Both the position numbers and the translations under genes were made by a program. This document shows positions 37,494 to 46,777 of a stretch of DNA of 64,000 nucleotides, one piece after another. The stretch is from CAUZIZ01 sp965218775. GTDB lineage: Bacteria > Acidobacteriota > UBA6911 > RPQK01 > JAJDTT01. Numbering within the stretch: position 1 is the first letter of the stretch; each line of letters starts with the position of its first letter. The DNA lies in contig CBDCLS010000006.1 in NCBI GenBank assembly GCA_965218775.1, positions 62,001-126,000 on the forward strand, given 5' to 3'. Under the pieces are notes generated by a model. That model saw only the letters and a list, made by a program, of their open reading frames with translations, was not told the origin of the DNA and did not search any database.

Positions 37494-37587
37494 CGTAGCT
37501 TTGGCCTCCAGGCCGAAGTCTTATTCTTCCGAGCCTCTGGCTCGGACGGCGGCCTGGAGCCCACCGCTACGCCGGACCCAAAGTTTC
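37494..37587 (+). repeat. Dispersed repeat family 1, forward copy
   Basis: Complete copy from CGTAGCTTTGGCCTCCAGGC to CGCTACGCCGGACCCAAAG, nearly identical to the one at 18054. Confidence 0.8.
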
Positions 37588-37647
37588 CTTCTGATTGATC
37601 GGGCGATGGATTGGGTGTACTTCAGGCGATTGTCCCGAAACCTGGCT

Positions 37648-37821
37648 TCAAGTGCCAATTTTCTCTCTCGGATGGTAGATCAACACAAAATCGTAATCCA
37701 TCAGCTCATACAGCAACGCTGCCCGGCTCTGTTCCACGGCGATCGCTATCCAGCCGCCTCCGCTCCTTTCTCGCAGCTCGTTGATCCAGCTCTGCAGTGC
37801 CTCCGGCGTTTGCTTGACGTC
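37648..37821 (-). pseudogene. IS110-family transposase fragment
   Basis: Encodes QTPEALQSWINELRERS, IAIAVEQSRAALLYELMDYD and LIYHP, the recognisable N-terminal DEDD-domain blocks of IS110 transposases. It begins abruptly inside an NtrC-like fragment and has no start or C-terminal half. Confidence 0.65.
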
Positions 37822-38200
37822 GCCTGTCTCTCCCTCGATCAAGACAGTCGAATCTACCCGCGCCAGATCACGGATGCGCCCAACCAGCGCCTGCATCGGT
37901 CCCCTTCCCATTGCTACCCTGGCCGTTTACCGATTCCCTCCGTCCCGGGCTATCGACCTTCCGCCGTCGACGCCGGAACAGGTAATTGATGACCAGTACC
38001 TTTTGCCCTTCCAGATCGCCAGCCAGGGCCGAAAGGTGATACTCGTCTCCCAGCCGAGTGACCTCGGCCCACGACCCCGACCGAAGCCACCCAGTGCGAT
38101 CTCTCCCAGAGATTCTGGACCCTATCCAGAAAGTCGGGAGGCAGGTGGAACAGCCGTTCCGGCCTGCAGGAGCAGTAATTGCAGACCTGCAAAGAGTTCA
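37822..38200 (-). pseudogene. Decayed sensor plus sigma-54 activator fragment
   Basis: The minus strand reads LFHLPPDFLDRVQNLWERSH, then in another frame AEVTRLGDEYHLSALAGDL and GQKVLVINYLF (a PAS-like sensor region), then GPMQALVGRIRDLARVDSTV and LIEGETG, the start of an NtrC-type AAA+ domain cut off exactly before the GKE of its Walker A motif. IS110 sequence follows. Several frame changes show that it is dead. Confidence 0.5.
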
Positions 38201-38326
38201 CACCACGACCGGTTTCGATTGACCGGAGGGGAGACCTTGGTTTTGTCTAAGTGACGACCATTCAAGACGTTGCAGGTTCGTTGGATCGCGGCTGGCAGGA
38301 GCCAGGAGCCACAGTGAGACGGGTTT

Positions 38327-39167
38327 CTACTGGACTTGAGCCCCGGGAGGCACCGGCAGATTGAGCCGGGTCAGTTCGCCATTGATCACCTTGGCGAACT
38401 CTTCGAAGGGCTTGGCTCCCGAAAGGAAGCGGCCGTTGACGAAGAAAGCGGGTGTTCCAGTGGCCTTCAGGGATTTAGCCTCCGCCGTATCCGCATCCAT
38501 CACCTTCTTGAGGTTCTGGTCGGTCAGATCCTGCTCGAACTGCTTCAAATCCAAGCCCAGTTCCTTGGCATACTTAAGCAGATCGGGCAACTTGAGGGCC
38601 TTCTGGTTGTCAAACAGCTTGTCGTGGTATTGCCAGAATCGACCCTGCTTATGGGCCGCCGCCGAGGCCATGTGGGCTCCGGGCGCATCCTTGTGCATGG
38701 GCAGGGGGTAGTGCTTCCAGACGATCCGCACCTCATCCTGGTAGACTTCCCGGATCTTCTTCAGGGCCGGACCGACCCTGGAACAGAACGGTCATTGGAA
38801 GTCCGAGAACTCGACCAAGGTGATCGGGGCACTGACCGGTCCCTTGAATGGCGCCCCCGCGGTCTTGATCTGGTAGACACGGTTGGGATCGGGGCCCCGC
38901 CGAGCTGGGGCGGGGGGGGGCGGCGGCCCTGGTTGAAACGTTGTCGACCTTGGTTGAGACCTGGGCGAGCTGGGTCTGCAGCTGCACCAGCTTGCCGTCC
39001 AGACTCGTCTGAATCTGGTCGATCTCGCGCCAGTTGGAAAACGAGATCATGAGCAAGGCTACCACTCCGCCGAGAGTAGCCAGGCGCACCGTCTGGCTGT
39101 CCTGCCTGGGCAGCGGACCGGGTCGGTAGTTCTGCTGCGGCTCACCTTGTTGTTGATGCTTCGCCAT
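38327..39167 (-). CDS. DsbA-family thiol oxidoreductase, candidate selenoprotein (copy 1)
   Basis: With one frame repair this is a ~279-residue protein: N-terminal membrane anchor (~25-45, LATLGGVVALLMISFSNW), a coiled coil (~48-80) and a DsbA-like thioredoxin domain. At the active site the sequence reads SDFQ-[UGA]-PFCS, with UGA (38792-38794) where the first Cys of CPFC is expected, so the site is UxxC if UGA is selenocysteine. The frame stays open after UGA to 38327 (HYPLPMHKDAPGA, GTPAFFVNGR). A run of nine G (38912-38920) adds one base compared with copy 2 and shifts the frame. The UGA falls at codon 125 after repair. Bacterial DsbA-like selenoproteins are known. A disrupted gene is the alternative. 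Confidence 0.75.
38762..38794 (-). promoter_or_regulatory. Candidate bacterial SECIS element with UGA codon (copy 1)
   Basis: The UGA is at 38794-38792. Exactly 11 nt later a 19-nt hairpin starts: stem CAGGGTC/GGCCCTG (seven pairs, one G-U) and loop GGTCC. The spacing and the GGU at the loop start match the E. coli fdhF SECIS rules. The same sequence occurs in copy 2. Confidence 0.65.
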
Positions 39168-39562
39168 TTTTCGACCTCAGTCCAGAATGACGCATTGTAT
39201 CAAATTCCTGAATGCCTTGAAATCGATTCGGTGGGTTGGGATGCGCGACACCAAAGTGATTCTGCTGGCGAAAACGGGAGAACGTCCGGGATTGGGCATA
39301 CGCTTGGGTCTCCATGTCTCAAGACGCTTCCCCACAGGTCCGACCAGACCAACGACGCCTGGCAGTTGAAGTAGGCGTTGCCCGAGCTGGCTCCCGGGAA
39401 TCGTAGGGAAATATTTCCTTGATCCGGCCCGAGGCAGGAGGCCGCTTTAGTTTAGACTCACGGGCACGCACTACTCATACCGACTTTTCGAAGCGCGACT
39501 AGGCAAAAGATAGACCGGCGGGAGCCGCGAGCGATCGCAGCGGAACAATGGAAAAGCGAACC

Positions 39563-39606
39563 GGCCGTCCGGCGAGACCGCGTGGGTCGGTCTCGCCTCG
39601 ACGGCC
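39563..39606 (-). terminator. Terminator of the Cys-rich gene at 39620
   Basis: A long hairpin (GGCCGTCCGGCGAGACCG against CGGTCTCGCCTCGACGGCC, few mismatches) is followed on the minus strand by GGTTCGCTTTTCC. It lies directly after the stop of the minus-strand gene. The rest of 39168-39562 shows no gene; it holds the upstream region of copy 1 of the DsbA-like gene, with GCATTGTATCAAA shared with copy 2. Confidence 0.65.
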
Positions 39607-39619
39607 AGTGTAATCACTT

Positions 39620-41345
39620 CTACCTCTTGGACTTGTTCTTGTTTCGCCCACTGCCGTACTCGACAGTGGTGGTCCAGGTGTCCACGTCGAACATCACCTC
39701 GACCCAGCCGTTTCCTTGAAGCTCGATCTCTTGGACCAGGTCCTCAGTCTCACCCAATAAGAAAACATTGTAGAGGGCTGGCTTCCCCTTGTGCTTGTAG
39801 AGAAGGAGATATGCACCATCTTCGTCCGTCTCGGCCGTCTGGACCACCTCTCCCGAGTCCTGCCGGACCAGCAGCAGCTGAGCACCATCGATTGCCGAAC
39901 TGGTGGCGGAGGCCTGCACCAGACCGAAGGCCCCGGAAATCCGCTTGAATTTGTTCAGATTCTGGACCGAATCACCATCGATGGGGAGGCCACCGGGAAC
40001 GTCGTCGGTGTGAGAGAAGGAATAATCCTGACAGTCCGCGATTGCGAGATCGCCGCTGCCATCGGGGCTGGTATTCACAAGGGCATCGTAGCTGCTCCAC
40101 ACGGATGCGCTAGCGCCCCGGTCGTACGATGCGTCGCCGCAGGGGTAGGCGTCCAACCTGGGCCCCTTGAGGCCGTAGTCCAAATGAGCATTCACATAGA
40201 CGATGCCGCTGTCCGGGATGGTCACCTCCACACTGAAGGTACAGAATACCTTCGGAGGAGCCGTCGAGGTACCGTCCGGGACACAGACCTCCTCGCAAGT
40301 CACCTCGACGTTGTTCACTCCGCCGTCTATCCAGTCTTCGATAGAGAGCTGGACATGGCTCTCCGCGAGCGCTTCCTCCGGCGGGACGAACTGCTGTCCG
40401 TCACAGGACGGATCAGCGTCAGTGACCTCTACTAGATCCCCATCGTAGACGTGAACTGGAGTCGCCCCTACAGTAACGTATGGGTAGGGCACAGTGATTT
40501 GCAGAGTGACGTTGTCGCCTGGGTCTCCTTCATAGAAGAGATTGTAGAAGGTTTGACCCGGGTTGCTGGCATTCAATTTGTAGCCAACCCAGTTCTTTAC
40601 ATCCGGCGTAAAGACCAGCCTGAACTGGCGAGTCTGCTCGCAGAAGTCATTGGCATCTGCGCAGCCGTCGGTGCAGGCAACGAATAGGTCCTGGCCGTCC
40701 GCGTCCAAGCAGATACCGTCAGCACAGGTAGTGCCACCGGCCGCTTCGCAGGCTGCGAAATCGAATAGACAGGCCGCGTTGCTCTCGGTACACGTTCCCT
40801 TGTCTAGCTGCATGTCAAATTCACACAGCGAAGAACTCGTCACGGAGCTGCACGGTTCATTGTTGGGCCCACACATAGCTTCACCGTCGCAGGTGTCCGG
40901 GTCGGTACAGTCGGTGTCGGAGTCATCACCACACGGTGTAAACGGTGGTGCTACGATCGGGTCTGGGCAGTCCTCACCAGGCACACCCGTACAAGACTTG
41001 GGCGGATCGCAAATCGGATCACCCGTCCCGCTTTCGCGACAGATCGTCGTCACCGACGCAATGACATCGTCAGGACAAGCTACATCGGCGTCACCCGTGC
41101 ACGACTCATCAGGATCACAGAGATCCCCCGAGCCAGGACGGCAGAGCGTCGTTGCCGAAGCTAACGTGTCCGCGGGACAATCCTCATCCGGATTACCCGT
41201 ACAAGACTCGTCCGGATCACAGATGTCCCCCGAGCCTGGGTTACAGATGGTCGTTGCCGACGCTACCGTATCCGCAGGACACGCCTCATCGGGATTTCCG
41301 GTACAGGACTCGTCCGGGTCGCAGATGTCGCCGGACCCAAAATCG
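39620..41345 (-). CDS. Cys-rich repeat surface protein with conserved C-terminal domain (5' truncated)
   Basis: The frame is open upstream of the usual start codons and begins at a junction near 41345, so signal peptide and true start are missing. The first part holds repeats of ~35 residues with ICDPDESCTG and EACPAD motifs (four Cys each). A linker PPFTPCGD...NNEPCSSVTSSSLC follows. A conserved ~300-residue domain then reads TPDVKNWVGYKLNASNPGQT, VTVPYPYVT, YVNAHLDYGLKG and LLLYKHKGKPALYN. The C-terminus is basic (EYGSGRNKNKSKR). Paralogues lie at 44754-46386 and 54264-56852. The protein is probably secreted or surface-bound; I know no function for it. Confidence 0.72.
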
Positions 41346-41690
41346 CCCTGTCAAGAAAAATCTCAAGAAGGATCTGCAGGTATGAATCTGCAGAAAAACC
41401 CCGGCCGTAATCTTCAGGAACACCTCGTTAAGACCAAGCTTCTCTTGCTCAAAGTCACTGGACACGAGCAAGGGAACGAGGGCCTGCCCGTTTTCTGCGA
41501 AGAAGAACTTCCTCTTCACTTGGGGCTCACCTACTGGGGGAGCCCCGTTTTCAGTCGATCTTTGGAGGGTCGATGTCGCTTCCACAGAAAGAACTCTCTC
41601 GTCCTCCATCTGGAGAATGACTCTCGCCACCAGATCAACTTCGGCAATCAAATAAGGAGGGGCTGACGCGTTTGGATCCAATCGCTCCAA
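41346..41690 (-). pseudogene. N-terminal fragment of an FGE-fold protein paralogue
   Basis: Reads APPYLIAEVDLVARVILQME, then KRKFFFAENGQALVPLLVSS and LGLNEVFLKITAGVF. The same pattern is in the N-terminal halves of the 50360-51976 and 51949-53526 proteins (APYLIATVSTSAGLLPAM, REFYFLEGGEAFLPLLVADE, REVFLRVAAG). It is fused end-to-end with the Cys-rich gene, which marks a recombination junction. Confidence 0.6.
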
Positions 41691-41703
41691 GGGCTGTCCC
41701 GAC

Positions 41704-41950
41704 AGGTGTCACACGAGACTGTCCATAGAAGCCTCCCAGGCCCGCGGGGTCTTGAAGAAAGAGCTGTTACAGCATCTGCGGCGGAGACGTGAGATGCGCC
41801 GCTCGCGCCACCATACGCAGAAGACGGAGGATCATGGACGGATCAGGGACACGGTCTCGATCCGTGAGCGACCCTCCTCGGTCGAAGAGCGCGCTGTGCC
41901 CGGTCATTGGGAAGGGGACCTACTGATCGGATCAAAGCACACGCCAGTGA
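41704..41950 (+). pseudogene. IS30-family transposase fragment
   Basis: Encodes VSHETVHRSL, then with a frame change QARGVLKKELLQHLRRRR, VSIRERPSSVEERAVPGHWE and GDLLIGS: the middle part of an IS30 transposase up to the first DDE Asp. Both ends are missing. The following stretch to 42472 holds nothing recognisable apart from the ribosome site of the next gene. Confidence 0.75.
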
Positions 41951-42472
41951 AAATCAATCCGTCGGTACGAGACGCTTGAGCTCCTCAAACCAGTTCAGAA
42001 AGCTCATTAACTCATCCCCAATTTGCCTAAACATAAAGAACTATTGTCAGTCGGGGTGGAGGTCGTATTGCCGTCCTCCGCTGCCACCGCTTCGGTGTGT
42101 CCGCCAATAAACCGAGATACGCAAAGCCCCAAGTGGCACGGCGCGGTTGGGGTTTTCTCTGGATATGTGAGTCAGGTCACCTCCTGGGGGGGGCCAACGG
42201 GCAAAATAGTGACCACGGGAGGGAGGAGCAAATTTCTATTGTGTTCAAGGTGAGCAAGAAACTGAGACCGATTCAGATTAGCGCCTCCCATCATCACGTA
42301 TCGCGCCAGCGACTCGGCCCAACAGAAGATGAAGGGTTAGGCCGGTCGCTCAAAGTAGCAACTCGACAAGATGGGGGAAGAGGCAACGCACAGAATCCTG
42401 CGGCCGTTTCCAGTTGGAATCCGTGCCAGGACAACCCACTCCCTCATGAAGTCAACTCAAGGAGGTCAGACA

Positions 42473-43480
42473 ATGAATAAAGTGGCAGTAGTGCTCATGG
42501 CATTAATCAGTACCCTAAGTGTTTCTCCGGCCATTGCGCAGACCCACACAGGGAATTTATCTCTCTCGTCTCAGGCCGAGGTGAACGCGTTCAACTACTC
42601 TGAAGTCACCGGTTCCTTGACAATCAGCGGTGTTGATATTGTTGATCTTAGCCCTTTATCTGTTCTGACTTCGGTTGGGACCTATTTATCCATAAGTGAT
42701 AACACGACACTCGTTGTTGTCGTCGATGGGTTCGAAAATCTTACCAACGTGGGATTGGCAATCTACGTCTATAACAACACGGACCTAGTAAGTTTCTCTG
42801 GCTTTGATAGGCTGGTGCAAACCGGCGATAATATTGATTTTTGGTATAACGATTCCTTGACTGCCGTTTCTGGATTCGGCTCACTCCATACCGCTGGCTG
42901 GTCCCCTGAGTTCGGTGGAAATCCGCTCCTGGAGAGTATCCCTGAATTTGAATCATTGGAGATAATGACGAGTAGCCTGTTCATTTTGGACAACGTTTCA
43001 TTGACCAGTATCACGGGTTTCAATTCCTTGCAGGATGTTGATTGGTCTTTTGACATCATTGGAAACTCCTCGCTCAACAATCTGTGTGGTTTTTTCAACT
43101 ACTTTTCTGTCAACAATCCTTACGCTGGGGGTGGGTCCTTAAACATCAGTGCGAATCATCCGGACCTTCCGGACCCAACCACCATTCAGGATGTTCTCGA
43201 TGCTGGCCCATGCCAGATTCCGCCTGAACAACTGATTGAGAATCTCATCCTCAACATCGAAGCGATGGGGCTTCCCAACGGAACCACAAACACCCTGATC
43301 AGGGCATTGGCTAAGACGCAGAAATCTTTGCACAGTGGCAGACTCGGCACAGCCACGAGACAACTTGAAGCGTTAATCGATGATATTTTTTCTCTGGAGC
43401 AACGTGGGAGGCTTGATGGTGCAACTGCCGATGAGTGTGTTGCTGCCGTTAGTGAAATTATTGACGCTATCAATTCCTAA
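42473..43480 (+). CDS. Secreted leucine-rich / receptor-L-domain-like protein
   Basis: 335 residues from ATG at 42473, preceded by CAAGGAGGTCAGAC. A signal peptide (VLMALISTLSVSPAIAQ) is followed by ~220 residues of irregular leucine-rich repeats of the receptor L-domain kind (GSLTISGVDIVDLSPLSVL, YLSISDNTTL, IYVYNNTDL, LFILDNVSLTSITGF). The C-terminal ~80 residues are helical (LIENLILNIEAMGLPNG, FSLEQRGRLDGATADECVAA). The gene is visibly more AT-rich than its neighbours, which suggests recent gain. A ligand-binding or adhesion role is an inference. Confidence 0.72.
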   Translation: MNKVAVVLMALISTLSVSPAIAQTHTGNLSLSSQAEVNAFNYSEVTGSLTISGVDIVDLSPLSVLTSVGTYLSISDNTTLVVVVDGFENLTNVGLAIYVYNNTDLVSFSGFDRLVQTGDNIDFWYNDSLTAVSGFGSLHTAGWSPEFGGNPLLESIPEFESLEIMTSSLFILDNVSLTSITGFNSLQDVDWSFDIIGNSSLNNLCGFFNYFSVNNPYAGGGSLNISANHPDLPDPTTIQDVLDAGPCQIPPEQLIENLILNIEAMGLPNGTTNTLIRALAKTQKSLHSGRLGTATRQLEALIDDIFSLEQRGRLDGATADECVAAVSEIIDAINS

Positions 43481-43752
43481 TGATTGGCAGAGGCACTGGG
43501 TGTGTTTGATAATCAACTGGTAGCCAAGAATCAGCAACTTGCCGCCCTGGCCGAGCTTGTCGAGAACTTTGCAGTGCGAAGCGTTCGAGGGGTAGGCGTC
43601 TCTTCGCGATCAGCTCGCCGAGTGGACGCCGTCCGACTCCTCCGAGCGTAAATGGTGACGACGTTCGGGTGGTTGCGCGCCGCCACCGCCTTCGCCGAGC
43701 TTCGACGTGATCTTGTAGTGGGAGATGGGGCAACCTATCCACTCCGAAAAGG

Positions 43753-43925
43753 GCTCAGAAACTGCAGAGGGCATTACACGCGAAAGCGAAGGCTGAGCCC
43801 AGCTATCGCCTCTATGCGCTGTACGACAAGCTGTACCGCGAGGATATTCTTCACGCTGCCTCTGCCCAGTGCCGCTCCGATCGGGGCGCGCCGGGCGTGG
43901 ATGGGCAGGAGTTCGCGGGAAGGGC
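43753..43925 (+). pseudogene. Group II intron reverse transcriptase/maturase fragment
   Basis: Encodes KLQRALHAKAKAEPSYRLYA, LYDKLYREDIL and DRGAPGVDGQEF, the conserved RT-0/RT-1 start of group II intron-encoded proteins. It ends abruptly; no YADD domain or intron RNA domain V is visible. Confidence 0.7.
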
Positions 43926-43939
43926 CAAGGTCAAGTTCC

Positions 43940-44244
43940 TTGGCAGCTAATCACGGACAAGCTCCGAAGCTATCCTGCTGCCCATCGTGAAGTCTTCCCC
44001 TCGGCCAAGCTCGGACAGGTCGATACGAGAACAATCGGGCCGAGTCTCGCATCAACGCACCCGGGAGCAGGAGCACCAGATGCGGCGCTTCAAGTCCATG
44101 TCACAGGCTCAGCGGTTTCTTGCTGTCCATGGTCCGATCCAGAATCTATTCCGGATTGGCCGACACCATCTCAAGGCACTTCACCATCGGCTGCTTCGTG
44201 ACCGGGCATTCGCGGATTGGCGCGAGGCGACGTGTGTCTGCTGA
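43940..44244 (+). pseudogene. IS6-family (IS26-like) transposase, 3' remnant
   Basis: Reads TDKLRSYPAAHREVFPSAK, then in a second frame HQRTREQEHQMRRFKSMSQA, QRFLAVHGPIQNLFRIGRHH and FADWREAT-stop. These are the C-terminal blocks of IS6 transposases, with a frameshift near 44030. The region 44245-44704 shows no recognisable gene. Confidence 0.75.
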
Positions 44245-44704
44245 GTTGAACCATCTTTTAGGGCCCTGCGTCAGTGAATATCTGGAAACCATTCGCCTGC
44301 AATGTGCTTGAAAACAGGTTCAAGATCGATAGGTCTACCTCGAAGCCGGGGGTGCAGTGGACCAGTTTCGCTAAAGCGTCCGGAAACGATGATAGGAAAA
44401 ATGAATTCGCGGTTGTTGGATTCCTCAGGCTAGCCAAGCGCAGTGCCCTGACACAGAAGCGAGACCATCACGGTCATGAGCCCAGCTGCCTTGAGCATCG
44501 GTGAGACATCAGAGCGTCTGCACCCGAAGACGCCAGACAGTCCTCGCCCTCAAACGAAGCGAATGCATCCAGAGTCCCACAGGAAGGACAATAACGCGGA
44601 GCCGGTAGTAGCTGAATAGCCCGAATATTGGCGGGACAAGGTGAGTTCAGGTTCTGGGTCCCCGAACGGTGACGTCTAAGGATGGAAAAGAAACAGGCCC
44701 CCAG

Positions 44705-44731
44705 GGCGAGACCGACCTGCTCGGTCTCGCC
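44705..44731 (-). terminator. Terminator of the second Cys-rich gene
   Basis: A perfect 11-bp stem (GGCGAGACCGA) with a five-base loop, followed on the minus strand by a T-rich tract (TGTTTCTTTTCC). It is related in sequence to the hairpin at 39563-39606. Confidence 0.7.
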
Positions 44732-44753
44732 CCGACGGCCAGTGGAATCACTT

Positions 44754-46386
44754 CTACCTCTTGGACTTGTTTCGCCCACTGCCGTATTCAGCAGTGGTGG
44801 TCCAGGTGTCCACGTCGAACATCACCTCTACCCAGCCGTTTCCTTGGAGCTCGATCTGGTGTACGAGGTCCTCGGTCTCGCCCAACAAGAAAACGTTGTA
44901 GAGGGCGGGCTTCCCCTTGTGCTTGTAGAGGAGGAGATAACTGCCATCTTGGTCCGTCTCGGACGTCTGGACCACCTCCCCCGAGTCGTCTCGGACCAGC
45001 AGCAGCGAACCACCTGCGATCGCAGAACCGCTAGCGGAGGCCAGCACCTGGCCGAAGGCTCCGGAAATTCGCTTGAAGATGTTCAGATTCTGGACCGAAT
45101 CGTCATCGCTGACCTGATCGTTATCGGTATGGGAGAACAAATAGTCCTGACAGTCTGCGATCGCAAGATCGTCGAGGGCATCGTCGGAGGTATTCACGTA
45201 GGCATCGTAGCTGGCCCACTGGGATGCGCCACCGCCGCGGTCGTAGCGGTCGACTGCCAGGTCATCGCAAGGGTAAAGCGTCCTTCTGGGGACCCTTGAG
45301 GCCATAGTCCAGATGAGCGTTCACATAGACAATGCCGCTGTCCGGGATAGTCACCTGCACATCGAAGCTACAGGATTCGTCCGGAGGAGCCGGAGTAGCG
45401 AGAGCACCCAGCGGTTCGCAGACCGGCGCGGTGCAAGTCAAATCGAGGTTGTTCGTGCCTCCGTCGATCCAGTCCTGGAGAGAAATCTGGACCTGGCTCT
45501 CTGCCAGTGTCTCCTCAGGCGGCAGGAACTGTTGTCCCTCGCAGGTTTCCTCCTCGCCGGTTACCCCTAGATCCCCATCGTAGACGTGGATAGGAGTGCC
45601 ACCTACAGTAACGTATGGGTAGGGCACAGTGATTTGCAGCGTGACGTTGTCGCCTGGGTCTCCTTCATAGAAGAGATTGTAGAAGGTTTGACCCGGGTTG
45701 CTGGCATTCAATTTGTAGCCAACCCAGTTCTTTACATCTGGCGTGAACAACAGCCGGAACTGACCGCTCTGTTCGCAGTAGTCGTCGTCAGCAGCGCAAC
45801 CGTCAGAGCACTCGATGATCGGGTCGAGATCTTCCCCGTCCGCGTTCTGGCAAATGCCATCCGCGCAGATGGTGCCACCGGCCGCTTCGCAGGCTTCGAA
45901 ATCGAACAGGCAGGCCTCGGGGCTCAAAGTACACATGCCCTTGTCCGGCTGGATGTCGAACGCGCACAGAGCGGAGCTGGTGACGAAGGCGCATGCCTCG
46001 TTGTTGGGCAGACAGACGCCGTTTCCGTCGCATTCGTCAGGCTCGGTGCATTCCGTGTCAGAGGGATCGCCACAGGGTGTAAATGGTGGGGCTAGGCGGT
46101 CTGCCGGGCATTCTGCATCCGCTACGCCGGTGCAGGACTCGTCCAGGTCACAGGCAGGATCCGGCGTTTGTGCCGGGCGGCAGATCGTCGTCGGTGAGGC
46201 AATGGTGTCATTAGGACAGGCATCCCATGGATTTCCCGTACACGATTCATCCGGATCGCAGATGTCACCCGAGCCCGGGTTACAGATCGTCGTCAGCGGC
46301 GACACTATATCCGCGGGACAGGCTGCATCCGCTTCACCCGTACACGACTCATCCGGATCACAAAGGTCACCGGAGCCCGGTCGGCG
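44754..46386 (-). pseudogene. Cys-rich repeat surface protein, second paralogue (5' truncated, frameshifted)
   Basis: Closely similar to the protein at 39620. It has ICDPDESCTG repeats, the PPFTPCGD linker, the VGYKLNASNPGQTFYN domain, LLLYKHKGKPALYN and a basic end (EYGSGRNKSKR). The 5' end stops at a family 1 repeat fragment (46378), so start and signal peptide are lost. Near 45270 one extra base (GACGCTTTACCC against GACGCTTACCC) breaks the frame between YGLKGPQKDA and YPCDDLAVDR. With that base removed the two parts join cleanly, so it may be a recent mutation or a sequence error. Confidence 0.7.
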
Positions 46387-46503
46387 GTGGGCTCCAGGCC
46401 GCCGTCCGTCGAGCTGGGCACGCCTCGGGATAGTGGAGGCCCTCACGGGCCTCCACCTCCATCAGGTTGGCAGAGAGACTTTCACCCTCCTAGACAGCAG
46501 CAT
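46378..46503 (-). repeat. Family 1 fragment joined to a family 3 repeat
   Basis: GGCGGTGGGCTCCAGGCCGC at the start is family 1. From about 46426, CTCGGGATAGTGGAGGCC to CACCTCCATCAGGTTGGCAG and CTCCTAGACAGC repeats the insert at 21147-21266. The remaining gap to 46777 shows no supported gene. Confidence 0.65.
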
Positions 46504-46777
46504 TTCCATTGCAAGCATTATTCTACTTGCTCTATAATACTTAATCATACTGAGAAAAGGGGCACGTCATGATGCTCCTCAGGGTCAAAGACACTGGGAC
46601 TGAAGGGCGTTGCGGACACTATTGGCAAGCCGGTCGAAGAACGGCAACACGAATGGATCCGGAGACCGTCCTGACAAAGTAGAGGGAAGCAATTACAGCA
46701 AGGGAATCATGAGCGGGGTGGTACCGGGCCTGACGGCGGCCGGAGTCAAAGGCCAGGCGCCACAGTGAGACGGGTCT

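Noticed and set aside
38792..38794. UGA as an ordinary nonsense mutation of a Cys codon
   Set aside because: Not excluded, but the same UGA in two diverged copies, the continuing frame and the correctly spaced hairpin make selenocysteine the better reading.
46568..46680. Short forward frame starting ATGATGCTCCTC
   Set aside because: Under 40 codons, no similarity, and it lies in a repeat-derived gap.
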